DNA from: WS-2 sp036507005
GTDB lineage: Bacteria; Eisenbacteria; RBG-16-71-46
DNA: 64,000 bases
Assembly: GCA_036507005.1 (NCBI GenBank)
Contig: DASXQT010000040.1
Location: forward strand, 30,604 to 94,603
Reading direction: 5' to 3'
Shown: in pieces, positions 7,650 through 16,898 of the stretch
Position numbering within the stretch: the stretch's first letter is position 1
Layout: every line of letters starts with the position of its first letter
Notes under the pieces: model-generated
Seen by the model: only the letters and a program-made list of their open reading frames with translations
Databases searched by the model: none
What the model was told of the DNA's origin: nothing
Made by a program: the position numbers and the translations under genes

Positions 7650-9944
7650 TCAACGCGCGAAGCCCACGCGGCGCAGCAGTTCGTCGAAGAGCGGATGCGA
7701 GCGCAGCGGGTCGAGACGCGGATGCACCTTGAGCCACACCAGCGCCCGGTCGTGCTCGCGGCAGGCGCGGTCCAGCCACTCGATCGCCCGCTGGTGCTCG
7801 CCGAGCCCGATGTGGATCACGGCGATCGCGTGCGACGAGACGGTGAGGTTGCGGGCGCGCTCGGTGAGCACCTGGAGCACGTCGCGGGCGTCGCGGGTGC
7901 GGCCCGCGAGCGCGTAGGCATGCGCGAGGCCGGCGTGGCTGCGCGGATCGCCGCCGCTCAGCTCGGCCGCGGCCAGGAACTCTTCGATCGCCTCCTCGGG
8001 CCGGCCGGCCTGCACCAGCGCCCGCGCCAGGTCGTTGTGGGCCGCGGCGAAGGTGGGCTGCAGGACGATCACGCGGCGGAGCTGCTCGATCGCCTCGTCG
8101 TAGCGGCGCCAGAAGTAGAAGACATCGCCGACCGTGGTGCCGATGATGAACGCCAGCGGGTCGAGCGACTCGGCACGGCGCGCCGCGGTCAGCGCCTCGT
8201 CGAAGCGCGCCTGGGCGGCGAGCAGCTCCGCATGCCACTGGTGGGCGGTGGCGTATCCGGGGTTGAGGTCGATGGCCTCGCGGAACGCGCGCTCGGCGCC
8301 CTCCCAGTCCCAGTCGAAGAAGAAGCGGATGAAGGCCCGCGAGGTGTGCGCCTCGGCGAGCCGCGGGTCGAGCTCGAGCGCGCGGCTGGTCGCCGCCCGC
8401 GCCCGCGACGCCGCCTCGAGCGGTGCCAGCGTCCCGACGTCGGCCAGGATGTTGTAGGCGTCCGCGAGCCCGGCGTAGCCCGGCGCGTACGTGGGATCGG
8501 CGTCGATCGCCTGCTGGAAGAACCCCACCGAGCGCCTGAGCTCGCTCTCGATGCGCTTGCTCCAGGCGTGCCGCCCGCGCAGGTAGGCCTCGTAGGCGCG
8601 CGGGTTCACGACCCGCTTGCCCGAGAGGCGCTGCTGCTCGCCGGGCGAGAGCTTGACCCGCACCTCCTCGGCGATGTGCGTCGCCACGTCGCTCTGGAGC
8701 GCCAGCACGTCGTCGAGCGGGCTCTCGTAGCTGTGCGCCCACAGGTGCCGGTCGCTCGCGGCCTCGATGAGCTGGACCGTGATGCGCACCCGGTCCCCGG
8801 CGCGGAACACGCTGCCCTCGACCACGGCGTCCACCCGCAGCGCGCGCGCGATCTCGGGCAGGGGCTTGCGCGCCCCCTTGTACTGCATCACCGAGGTACG
8901 CGAGATCACGCGCAGCGCGCCGATCTGGGCCAGGGTGGCGATCAGGGACTCGGTCATGCCGTCGGCGAAGAACTCCTGTGCCGGGTCGCCCGAGAGGTTC
9001 GCGAGCGGGAGCACCGCCAGCGACTCGATGCGCGCGGGTGCCAAGGGCTCCTCCGCGCGCTCGCGAGGCGGCGCGCCGGCGCGCCTCAGGTCCACGGCCA
9101 GGTCGGCGGCGTTCTGGTAGCGGTTCGCCGGATCCTTCTCCAGGCACTTGAGGATCAGCTCCTCGAGCCGCGGCGAGAGATCGGAGCGGAAGCGGGCGGG
9201 GGGCGGGGGCGGTGTGTTGATGATCTGGTTCGCGAGCACCAGCGCCACGCCGTTCTCGAACGGCAGGCGCCCGGCCGCCATGTGGTAGAGCACCACGCCC
9301 AGCGCGTAGAGGTCGGTGCGCGCGTCCACGCGCCCCTCGAGCAGCTGCTCGGGCGCCATGTAGGGCAGCGTGCCCGCCGCGGCCGGCGTCAGCGTGGGCG
9401 CGGGCGGGCGTCCCTCCTCGCGCACGCGCAGCAGGCGGGCGATCCCGAAGTCGAGCACCTTGACCTGCCCGCGCGGCGTCACCATGACGTTCCCGGGCTT
9501 CAGGTCGCAGTGCACCACCTGCTGCTCGTGCGCGGCCTGGAGCGCGGCCGCGATCTGCTCGCCGATCGCCGCGATCTCGCGCTCCGCGAGCGCGCCGAGC
9601 GCGAGCTTGCGCTCGAGGGTCTCGCCCTCCACGAACTCCATCACCAGGAAGTCGCGCCCGCCCTCCTCGCCGAGGTCGTAGAGCGTGGCGATCGCGGGAT
9701 GGTTGAGGCGGGAGAGGGTGCGCGCCTCGAGGCGGGAGCGGCTGCGCTCGTCCTGGCTGGCGAGAACGCCGGCGGGCAGGAGCTTGAGCGCGACCTCGCG
9801 CTCGAGGCGCTCGTCGCGGGCGCGATAGACCACGCCCATGCCGCCCTCGCCGATCTGCTCGAGGATGCGGAAGTGCGAAAGCGTGCGCCCTACGTCCGTC
9901 GTGCTCCCCGATGGGGGGACCGGCCCCTGCAGCATGGGCCGCAT
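7650..9944 (-). CDS. Serine/threonine protein kinase with TolB-like and TPR regions
   Basis: A 764-residue protein. Residues 25-290 form a Hanks-type kinase: glycine loop GEGGMGVVY (32-40), invariant Lys in VALKLL (Lys54), catalytic HCDLKPGN, DFG in DFGIARLL, and APE in MAPEQLL. About residues 300-450 form the TolB/FlgO-like module usually found with adenylate-cyclase or kinase proteins (AVLPLANLSGDPAQEFFADGM). The remainder is a TPR array. No membrane segment is seen, so it is probably cytoplasmic. ATG at 9944 has GGAG six bases upstream; the ORF extends upstream only through Arg/Ala-rich non-conserved sequence. It is divergent from an exported FlgD-tailed protein, with about 180 bases between. 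Substrates unknown. Confidence 0.95.
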   Translation of the reverse strand: MRPMLQGPVPPSGSTTDVGRTLSHFRILEQIGEGGMGVVYRARDERLEREVALKLLPAGVLASQDERSRSRLEARTLSRLNHPAIATLYDLGEEGGRDFLVMEFVEGETLERKLALGALAEREIAAIGEQIAAALQAAHEQQVVHCDLKPGNVMVTPRGQVKVLDFGIARLLRVREEGRPPAPTLTPAAAGTLPYMAPEQLLEGRVDARTDLYALGVVLYHMAAGRLPFENGVALVLANQIINTPPPPPARFRSDLSPRLEELILKCLEKDPANRYQNAADLAVDLRRAGAPPRERAEEPLAPARIESLAVLPLANLSGDPAQEFFADGMTESLIATLAQIGALRVISRTSVMQYKGARKPLPEIARALRVDAVVEGSVFRAGDRVRITVQLIEAASDRHLWAHSYESPLDDVLALQSDVATHIAEEVRVKLSPGEQQRLSGKRVVNPRAYEAYLRGRHAWSKRIESELRRSVGFFQQAIDADPTYAPGYAGLADAYNILADVGTLAPLEAASRARAATSRALELDPRLAEAHTSRAFIRFFFDWDWEGAERAFREAIDLNPGYATAHQWHAELLAAQARFDEALTAARRAESLDPLAFIIGTTVGDVFYFWRRYDEAIEQLRRVIVLQPTFAAAHNDLARALVQAGRPEEAIEEFLAAAELSGGDPRSHAGLAHAYALAGRTRDARDVLQVLTERARNLTVSSHAIAVIHIGLGEHQRAIEWLDRACREHDRALVWLKVHPRLDPLRSHPLFDELLRRVGFAR

Positions 9945-10126
9945 TCTACTCCGGGGCGGTCGCCGATGCTCGCGCCGGGCAGCGCGCAGCGGCGCGGCGC
10001 TTCGGGCGGAGCTCCGCGCCCGCGGCAGAAGGCCCGCGAACGACGCGGCTGCGGCCGCCACGATTGGCGCTTCCCAGCATGCGCGCGCGCTGATAAGCTC
10101 GACTCTGCGACACAGGAGCCGTCTCG

Positions 10127-11938
10127 ATGAATCGATCGACGATAGCCCGCCCCACGCTCGTGGCGATCCCGCTGCTCACCGCCTGGGTGGCAGCCCCGGC
10201 TCCCGCATCGGCCGACTGGCCCGTCGCAGGAGTCCCTCTCGCGGCAGGCCCGAGCGCCCAGCACGCACCCGACGTGCTCTCCGCCGGCGACGGCGCCTAC
10301 TTCATGTGGGTCGAGGACGACGGCTCGCCATCGAGCTGGGCCAAGACCCTGGTCGTCCAGCGCTTGAATGGGACGGCCGATCGGGCCGTCGGCTGGCCGG
10401 CGGGCGGGCTCCGCTTCCCGGCGGTGATCGGACGCACGGCCAATCCCACGGTGCCCTGGCGGCTGGTGGGCGCGGAGTTCGCGAGCGACGACGCCGGAGG
10501 ATTCTACCTGTGCTATCGCGACGGGCGGTTCTGGGGGCCGGGTGAACCGGCGTGGACGGGCGATCTCTTCCTCGAGAGACGCCGCCCGGACGGCACGCCC
10601 TCCCCCGGATGGCCTGCCGCGGGCATTCCGGTTCGGGTCTCGCCACAATGGAAGGAAGACCCGGCCTTGATGCCCGACGGGGCGGGTGGCATCTACGTCG
10701 CCTGGTCGGAGGCCGCGGCCGATGGCTGGTACCACGTCCGCGTGACCCGGTTCGGTGGCGGCGGCGCTCCGACGGCTGGCTGGCCGGGCGACGGCCTGAT
10801 GCTCTCCTCTCCCGCGGTGGCCCACGAGGACTTGCCCACCATGGCATCCGATGGGAACGGCGGCGTGTACGTCGGGATGCGAAGCTATGGCCGGTACCCC
10901 GCCTACTCGTTCCGGCTCTATCGCCGCCGTCACGATGGGACCGGGGCTCCCGCCTTCCCCGACACCGGGCGCGCGCTGGGCCGGGGGCAATGCCAGGACC
11001 TGCGCCTGCTGCCCGCGCCGGACGGCGACGTGTACGCCGTGTGGACCCAGATCCTCGTCGACCGCGCGCAGGGTTGGGAGCTGCACGCGGTGCGACTGGG
11101 GTCGGACGGCCTTCCCCGTGCCGGCTGGGCGGCGGATGGAATCATGCTGTCCTCGGACTCGTACGGCTCGTTCAACGTCCGCTGCCTTCCGGCTGCGGGC
11201 GGGGGGCTGCTGATCGCCTGGTCGCGCCTGGTCGACTACTGGACCGCCGCGGTCGCGGTCCAGGTGATCGGGCTGAGCCCCGACGGAACGGTCGCCCCGA
11301 GCTTCCTTGGGTCCGAGGTTCGCCTTTCCTCGCAACGCTACCCGCAAGAGCTGCAGGCGACCAGCGACGGCAGCGGTGGCGCGCTGGTCGAGTGGTCGGA
11401 GGTGAGCGGGTCGGGCGAGCGCGATCTCTTCGTGCGTCGAGCCCGGAGCGACGGCGCAGTCTCGGGCGGCGCCGCGCCCTCGGGGATCCCGCTGTGCGAG
11501 GGGGCGCGAGACCAGGCCCAGGTGCGAATCGCGAGCGACGGCGCGGGCGGGATGTACGCGGTGTGGACCGACCTGCGCGACGACTCTCAGGGGGACATCT
11601 ATGCCCGGCGCGTCTCCGCGCCGTCGTTCAGGATCGATCTCCCGCCGAGCCCGCTCGGCCCTGTGGCGCTCTCGCCGGCGTACCCGAACCCGTCGAGCCA
11701 TTCAGTGTCGTTCCGCCTGACGCTGGCGGAGCCGGCCGACGTCGAGGCCCGGGTGCTCGATCTGGCGGGCCGCGCGGTGCGCGTGCTGGCGCGCGGCGAG
11801 CGGAGAGCGGCCGGCGAATCGGAGGTCATGTGGGATGGCCGCGACGAGCAGGGCCGGGCGGTCGCCGCGGGGGTTTACGTGCTCGACTTGCGCGCCGGAA
11901 CGTCGCGCGTCATCCGCAGGGCCGTGCGCCTGCCCTGA
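10127..11938 (+). CDS. Exported protein with C-terminal FlgD-like Ig / sorting domain
   Basis: A 603-residue secreted protein. Residues 1-29 are a classic signal peptide ending ASA-D. The body consists of repeated blade-like units of about 60-70 residues, each with a DGAGG(I/M)Y-(V/A)W signature (for example DGAGGIYVAWSEA and DGAGGMYAVWTD), which suggests a beta-propeller. The last 85 residues begin at ALSPAYPNPSS and contain DLAGRAVRVLA and WDGRDEQGRAVAAGVYVLDL, the FlgD-like Ig domain that ends exported proteins in many FCB candidate phyla and resembles type IX secretion sorting domains. Function of the propeller is unknown; binding of a surface ligand or polymer is plausible. Confidence 0.88.
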   Translation: MNRSTIARPTLVAIPLLTAWVAAPAPASADWPVAGVPLAAGPSAQHAPDVLSAGDGAYFMWVEDDGSPSSWAKTLVVQRLNGTADRAVGWPAGGLRFPAVIGRTANPTVPWRLVGAEFASDDAGGFYLCYRDGRFWGPGEPAWTGDLFLERRRPDGTPSPGWPAAGIPVRVSPQWKEDPALMPDGAGGIYVAWSEAAADGWYHVRVTRFGGGGAPTAGWPGDGLMLSSPAVAHEDLPTMASDGNGGVYVGMRSYGRYPAYSFRLYRRRHDGTGAPAFPDTGRALGRGQCQDLRLLPAPDGDVYAVWTQILVDRAQGWELHAVRLGSDGLPRAGWAADGIMLSSDSYGSFNVRCLPAAGGGLLIAWSRLVDYWTAAVAVQVIGLSPDGTVAPSFLGSEVRLSSQRYPQELQATSDGSGGALVEWSEVSGSGERDLFVRRARSDGAVSGGAAPSGIPLCEGARDQAQVRIASDGAGGMYAVWTDLRDDSQGDIYARRVSAPSFRIDLPPSPLGPVALSPAYPNPSSHSVSFRLTLAEPADVEARVLDLAGRAVRVLARGERRAAGESEVMWDGRDEQGRAVAAGVYVLDLRAGTSRVIRRAVRLP

Positions 11939-11983
11939 GCGTCGACGCACGGCCGCCCGCGCCCGGCGCAGGCGCGCCGCGGG

Positions 11984-12889
11984 TCAGCGGCTGCGGATGA
12001 ACGTGCCCGCCTCGAGCTCCGCGTACGCCTGGCGCAGCTCGTCGCGGGTGTTCATCACGATCGGCCCGTACCAGGCGACGGGCTCCTCGATCGGCTTCCC
12101 GGACACGAGCAGGAACCGGATCCCGGAGGGGCCCGCCCGCACCACCACCTCGTCCCCGGAGTCGAACAGCACGAGCGAGCGGTTCCCGGTCTGCTCCCGG
12201 ACCACGTTCTCGACCGGCCCCGGCCGGTCGGTGAGCACGCCCTGCGGAGGCGAGGCGTCGCGGAACGTTCCGCTGCCCTCGAACACGTAGGCGAACGCGT
12301 TCCGGCGCGTGTCCATGGGGAACACCTTGCGCACGTTGGCGGGCACCCACACGTCGAGATAGGTGGGATCGGCGGCGACGCCTTCGACCGGCCCGGCCTT
12401 CCCCCAGAAGCTCCCGACGATCACGCGCACCCGCGTGCCGTCGTCGTCCACCACCTCCGCCACGTGACCCGAGGGAATGTCCTGGTAGCGCGGCGCGGTC
12501 ATCTTGAGCGACGAGGGCAGGTTCGCCCAGAGCTGGAACCCGTGCATTCGACCATGGGGATCCCCCTTCGGCATCTCCTGGTGGAGGATCCCGCTCCCGG
12601 CCGTCATCCACTGGATGTCGCCCGACCCCAGCGTGCCCGAGTTCCCGAGGCTGTCGCCATGGGCCACGCTCCCCGCGAGCACGTACGTGATGGTCTCGAT
12701 CCCGCGGTGCGGATGCCACGGGAAGCCCTTGAGGTAGTCGGCGGGGTTCTCGTTCCGAAAGTCGTCCAGCAGGAGGAAGGGATCGGTCTCGTCGGTGTCG
12801 CCGAAGCCGAACGCGCGGCGCAGCTTGACGCCGGCGCCCTCGAGCGTGGGTTGGGCCTGGACGATGCGCTTCACGGGGCGGATGGACAT
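11984..12889 (-). CDS. Pirin family bicupin protein
   Basis: A 301-residue protein with the pirin bicupin fold. The N-terminal cupin carries the metal-binding set PHRGIETITYVLAG with the later GDIQWMTAGSGILHQEMP, giving the expected His/His/His/Glu ligands for Fe; the C-terminal cupin (AYVFEGSGTF onward) lacks most ligands, as usual. The ATG at 12889 follows an excellent ribosome site (GAGGAGG seven bases upstream), so the upstream extension to 13000 is discarded. Bacterial pirins include quercetin 2,3-dioxygenases and redox-sensing regulators; which applies here cannot be told. It may be cotranscribed with a methyltransferase upstream on the same strand, with a 135-base gap. Confidence 0.95.
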   Translation of the reverse strand: MSIRPVKRIVQAQPTLEGAGVKLRRAFGFGDTDETDPFLLLDDFRNENPADYLKGFPWHPHRGIETITYVLAGSVAHGDSLGNSGTLGSGDIQWMTAGSGILHQEMPKGDPHGRMHGFQLWANLPSSLKMTAPRYQDIPSGHVAEVVDDDGTRVRVIVGSFWGKAGPVEGVAADPTYLDVWVPANVRKVFPMDTRRNAFAYVFEGSGTFRDASPPQGVLTDRPGPVENVVREQTGNRSLVLFDSGDEVVVRAGPSGIRFLLVSGKPIEEPVAWYGPIVMNTRDELRQAYAELEAGTFIRSR

Positions 12890-13024
12890 CGTGCCTCCTC
12901 GCGATCTGGCTCTCTCGGTGGTCCCGTCGGGCAGACACGCGGGCGCGTCGCCCGTGGACGTCGGAGCAGCCTTAGATGCTCCGGGGCGCGAAAGGGACAT
13001 CCAGCGCTCTCGCGGTCGCTGGCG

Positions 13025-13849
13025 TCAGCCCGCCGCGGGGATCCTCGCGCTCATCACCGGGACCATCCACACCGCGTAGCGGCGGGGATCCCGGATGTCG
13101 GCGATCATCTGGTCGAAATAGGCGGTCGCCTGGGCGGCGCTCAAGCTCGTGTGCTGGCTGATCGGCTCGACGTACCCGTCCCGCCACGCGGTCAGGATGG
13201 CCGCGAACGTCTCGCGCGGCACCCGGAGCGTGTCGACGATCACGTAGTTCATCGTGATGTCGGTGAGCCCGAGGTCGACGAGCAGACCGTAGGCGTTCCG
13301 CCCCACGAACAGGTCGGTGCCGGTCGCCTCCCCGAAACGCGCCGGACCCTCGTGCCAGAAGTCGTCGGGATCGAGCGCGCCGGCTTGGAAGTGCAGCATG
13401 CCGTAGTCCTCGGGGATCAGGTGCAGGCGTCCCCCGGGCCGGGTCACGCGCGCCAGCTCGGCCAGCACGCGCCCGGCGTTCGGGATCGCATGGATCACGT
13501 GGCGGCACACGGTGAGATCGAACGTCCCGGAGGGCATCGGGAGCTCGAAGATGCTGTGGTGCTCGAAGGCGAGCCGGGGCGCCAGCCGCGCGTAGCGCCG
13601 GCGGGCCTCGTCGAGGTGCGGGTCGAGGATGTCCACGCCCAGCACCCGCGCCCGCGGAAACAGCTCGGCCAGTCGCGAGGACGCCTCGCCCGTGCCGCAG
13701 CCCGCGTCCAGGATCCGGATCTCGGGGCCGAGCCCGTAGCGCCGGATCAGCTCGACCTCCTGCGGCCAGATCGCGCGCGCCTGCGCTTCGAGGTTCCGCA
13801 CCATCGACTCGTCGGCCATCTGCTTGGCCTGAGGATTCAGGTTCGTCAC
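13025..13849 (-). CDS. Class I SAM-dependent methyltransferase
   Basis: A 274-residue enzyme of the Methyltransf_25/31 type. Motif I is ILDAGCGTGEASS, the motif II acidic residue follows in VLGVDILDPHL, and the post-motif FDLTVCRHVIHAI and RPGGRLHLIPEDYG segments are clear. The GTG at 13849 follows AGGAGG at ideal spacing, so I prefer it to an in-frame ATG at 13873. The ORF stays open far upstream only because the antisense of the GT-C gene is GC-rich. The C-terminal region (residues 170-274) is helical and probably gives substrate specificity; substrate unknown. Confidence 0.93.
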   Translation of the reverse strand: MTNLNPQAKQMADESMVRNLEAQARAIWPQEVELIRRYGLGPEIRILDAGCGTGEASSRLAELFPRARVLGVDILDPHLDEARRRYARLAPRLAFEHHSIFELPMPSGTFDLTVCRHVIHAIPNAGRVLAELARVTRPGGRLHLIPEDYGMLHFQAGALDPDDFWHEGPARFGEATGTDLFVGRNAYGLLVDLGLTDITMNYVIVDTLRVPRETFAAILTAWRDGYVEPISQHTSLSAAQATAYFDQMIADIRDPRRYAVWMVPVMSARIPAAG

Positions 13850-14056
13850 GTCACCCTCCTGGGTGGGGGGCATGCATGGCCCGCCGCGGTCGCCGGCTCC
13901 GTGCGCCATCTTCGGACGCGGCGGGGACGGGGCGGATTCTGCCATTTCGCGGGCGGGCTCGCGCGCCGGGGAGGCGGGGCCCGGCGGCGCGGCGGGCAGA
14001 GGCGGGCGACCGCTGGCAATCGCGGGGCGTCGCGTGCATCGTGTCGCGCCTCGACC

Positions 14057-15754
14057 GTGCCCTCGTCCCAACGCCATCGGCCGCGCGCCGCGCCCCCCGC
14101 GGCGCAGGCGCCCGGCGCGCCCAGCGCCGGCGCGTCGTGGCCTGCGCTCGCGATCCTCGCCGCGCTCGCCGTCGTGCTCTACACGCGCTGCCTGCTGGTC
14201 GGCTTTGCCGGGGACGACTACGTCCTGCTCGACGCCGCGCGCCGGTTCACGCTCGGCGAGCTGCTGAGCGGGCGCCACGGCATCCCCGGCTTCTACCGCC
14301 CGGTCTCGCGCGAGCTCTACTTCTGGTGCTGGGGCCGCGTGCTCGACCTCTCGCCCTGGGCGTTCCACTTCTTGAACGCCGCGACCTGGGTTGCCGCGGG
14401 CGCGCTCTACTTCACGTTCGTGCGCCGCTGGCTCGGCACGCGCACGGCGCTGTGCGCGCTCGCGGCGCTCGCGCTCTTTCCGCCGACCGGCGCCCTGCTC
14501 TCGTGGGTCTCCTGCGCGCAGGATCTGATCGCGCTCTTCTGGTGCGCGGCGGCGCTCGCGCTCTACCAGGGCCGGCGCCACGCGGCCGCCGGACTCGCGG
14601 TGGCGCTGGCCGCGCTCTCCAAGGAGACCGCGATCCCTCTGGCGCTCACCCTCGCGGTCTGGGATTGGCTGGAGACGCCGGGCGCTCCGGCGCGCGAGCG
14701 CCTGCGCCGGCTCATGCCCGCGCTGCTCGGGCTCGCGGCTGCGCTGGCGGTGGCAATCGCCGTGCGCCTCGGCTGGCCCGCGGGCCGCGCGATCGCCGTG
14801 TGGTCGCCGGGACAGATCGCGGAGGCGTGGCGGATCCCGGTCGACCTGGCAACCTCCTTCGCGCCCCCGCACACGCTCGAAGGCATCGCGGCTTCGTGGC
14901 GCACGCTGCCCGGCGCTCTCGCCCTCGCGGCGATGCTCGCGCTCGCCGTGCCGTTCGCGGCCTGGCGGTCGGGCGGCGCGCCGGCGCCGGCACCACGAGC
15001 CCCGGCCCCCGTCCCGCGAGCGCCGGCACCGCGCGCGCCGGCGCCGCGCTCCCCGGCGCGCGCCGCGCTGCTCTTCGGCATCGCGGCCACGCTGCTCGGC
15101 GCGCTGCCGGTCGCGGTGATCGTCGAGCGCTGGCGCGGCTACTACTTCTCGATCGCCGCGCTCGGCACGAGCCTGATCGTGGCGCTGCTGCTCGCGCGGC
15201 TCCCGGCCTGGATCGCGGGCCCGCTGCTCGCGCTCGCCGCGGTCGTCAACCACGGCTCGAACAGTGTCTACCGCCCGCTCGCGACCGGGGAGGGCCCGGG
15301 CCGGCACGCCCACGCGAACTACGAGTTCTTCCGCGGCGCCGCGGTGACCACGGCGCAGATGCTCGCCACCCTCGAGCCCTGCTGCGACTCGCTGCGCTCG
15401 GTGTCGCGCGCCTACGTCGAGGACCTGCCGCCTGGCGTGCTCTTCGACACCGTGATCGGGGCGGCCCTGCGCGTCACCTGCCGGGACACCGTCGAGCGTG
15501 CTCGGCGGATCGAGGCGTTCCAGGCGGCGGAGGCGGGAGCACCCCTCGGGCTGCTGAGCTTCGATCCTGCCCAGCTTTCGTTCGCTTACAGGCGTCTGAG
15601 TGCCGCCGACCGCGTGGCCATCGGCGACCATCTCCTCGCCACGGGTCGCCCGCGCGAGGCCGCGGCCTGCTTCGCCGCGGCGCGCAGCCTGGGCGACACG
15701 ACGGCCGCGCTGCGGCGGAAGCTCGAGGCGATTCGCGGGCCGGGGGCTCCGTAG
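14057..15754 (+). CDS. GT-C-like polytopic membrane protein with TPR-like tail
   Basis: A 565-residue protein with about ten membrane segments. An acidic pair lies just after the first segment (FAGDDYVLLDA, Asp53-Asp54) and LSKETAIPLAL follows in a later loop, as in GT-C/TMTC-type glycosyltransferases. Between two membrane segments (about residues 310-335) is a low-complexity Ala-Pro-Arg linker built from APAPRAP-like units. The last 80 residues are soluble and helical. Start is GTG at 14057; upstream in-frame sequence is the antisense of the methyltransferase and its leader. It resembles the protein at 36728..38605 in layout and motifs, suggesting a local paralogue family. Donor and acceptor unknown. 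Confidence 0.82.
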   Translation: MPSSQRHRPRAAPPAAQAPGAPSAGASWPALAILAALAVVLYTRCLLVGFAGDDYVLLDAARRFTLGELLSGRHGIPGFYRPVSRELYFWCWGRVLDLSPWAFHFLNAATWVAAGALYFTFVRRWLGTRTALCALAALALFPPTGALLSWVSCAQDLIALFWCAAALALYQGRRHAAAGLAVALAALSKETAIPLALTLAVWDWLETPGAPARERLRRLMPALLGLAAALAVAIAVRLGWPAGRAIAVWSPGQIAEAWRIPVDLATSFAPPHTLEGIAASWRTLPGALALAAMLALAVPFAAWRSGGAPAPAPRAPAPVPRAPAPRAPAPRSPARAALLFGIAATLLGALPVAVIVERWRGYYFSIAALGTSLIVALLLARLPAWIAGPLLALAAVVNHGSNSVYRPLATGEGPGRHAHANYEFFRGAAVTTAQMLATLEPCCDSLRSVSRAYVEDLPPGVLFDTVIGAALRVTCRDTVERARRIEAFQAAEAGAPLGLLSFDPAQLSFAYRRLSAADRVAIGDHLLATGRPREAAACFAAARSLGDTTAALRRKLEAIRGPGAP

Positions 15755-15788
15755 CGCGCCGAGCGCCCGCGCCGGGGACAGTCGCGGC

Positions 15789-16895
15789 CTAATCCAGCCA
15801 GTCCTGGTCCTTGAGCTTCCCGGGGAGGTACTTCTTGGTGAGGTACTGGAAATCCTTGTTCGCGAGCGCGTCGAGCTCGTACTTGAGCCCGCTCGAGAGC
15901 ATGCGCTTGATCTCCTCCTGCCACGGCTTTTTCTGGAACCACTTGTAGTTCAGCAGCTCCTTGGCCCGCGAGATGTCCTTGTCGTTGAGCTTGATGCCGA
16001 CGTTGCGCGGCAGCGCGAAGCGCTCCGGGTCCGCGCTCGAGAGCCCGATGAACTTGGCCTTGGGGATCGCCATCCGCTCGCTCTCGAAGGCGAGATTGAT
16101 CGAGCCCTGCTTCACGACCGAGTAGATGTAGTAACCCCACGGGTCGTTGTCCACGAGCACGTAGACCGGCAGCTTCTTCTCCTCGTGGAGCCGGCGGGCG
16201 AGCCGGCGGACGCCGCGCGGCGGCTGGCCGTTCCCGGTCAGGAGCACGCAGTTGTACTTCTTCCAGAACTTGTCCTCCGAGAGCCGGTTCCACTGCGTGC
16301 CCTTCTCCACCAGGAGGACGAAGTCGGCCGTGCACTTCTGGATCTCGACGTACTCGGGCTCCACGATGGAGGGGACCGAGTAGCCTCCCTTGCCCAGCCT
16401 CGCGCAATCCACGCGGTCGCCGTCGTCGCCGAGGACCAGCGGCCCGACCACGCTGCCGCCGTTCTCGGCCCGCATGTGCAGCTCCTCGCGCAGCACGGCG
16501 AGCGACACCTCGAGATCCTCGATGATCGGGTCGGACTCGTCCTGGGTGTCGAACGTGTTCTCCTGCGAGTTCTTGATGGTGTGCTTGGTCCGGTAGTAGA
16601 TCTCGCGCAGCGAGGTCGTCAGGTTGGCGCGCTGCAGCTCGGATAGCGCGTCGGCCACCAGCATGGTCTGCATGAACTTCTTGGCCATGCCGACGTTGAA
16701 GAACGAGCGCTCCTGCTTCCGGCTCCCCATCTCGATCATCCCTTTGCGCTGGTTGAACGAGACGTTCGAGAGCGCCCGGATGGGGATCGCGAACGCGGGA
16801 TCCCGGGAGCGCTGGGCGGCGTCGATGACGACGTCCGCCATGCCGACCAGCTTGGCCTCGACGTTGCCGGCCGCTTTGCGCTTCGCTCTCGCCAT
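15789..16895 (-). CDS. top6A: DNA topoisomerase VI subunit A (Spo11 family)
   Basis: A 368-residue Top6A/Spo11 homologue, the DNA-cleaving subunit of a type IIB topoisomerase. The winged-helix domain has the active tyrosine in LREIYYRTKHT (Tyr100 or Tyr101). The Toprim domain has the catalytic Glu in LLVEKGTQWNRL (Glu197) and the Asp-x-Asp in VDNDPWGYYIY (Asp249, Asp251). All catalytic residues are present, so the enzyme should be active. The ATG at 16895 lies three bases after the stop of subunit B (16899), so both are made from one mRNA. Topoisomerase VI is typical of archaea and plants and sporadic in bacteria. Confidence 0.96.
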   Translation of the reverse strand: MARAKRKAAGNVEAKLVGMADVVIDAAQRSRDPAFAIPIRALSNVSFNQRKGMIEMGSRKQERSFFNVGMAKKFMQTMLVADALSELQRANLTTSLREIYYRTKHTIKNSQENTFDTQDESDPIIEDLEVSLAVLREELHMRAENGGSVVGPLVLGDDGDRVDCARLGKGGYSVPSIVEPEYVEIQKCTADFVLLVEKGTQWNRLSEDKFWKKYNCVLLTGNGQPPRGVRRLARRLHEEKKLPVYVLVDNDPWGYYIYSVVKQGSINLAFESERMAIPKAKFIGLSSADPERFALPRNVGIKLNDKDISRAKELLNYKWFQKKPWQEEIKRMLSSGLKYELDALANKDFQYLTKKYLPGKLKDQDWLD

Positions 16896-16898
16896 GGA

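Noticed and set aside
12464..14056. The N-terminal 530 codons of the long plus-strand frame leading into the GT-C gene
   Set aside because: This part is antisense to pirin and the methyltransferase, both of which have strong motifs and ribosome sites; the real gene starts at GTG 14057.
13850..15631. Upstream extension of the methyltransferase frame to 868 codons
   Set aside because: It is the antisense of the GT-C gene; AGGAGG in front of GTG 13849 marks the real start.
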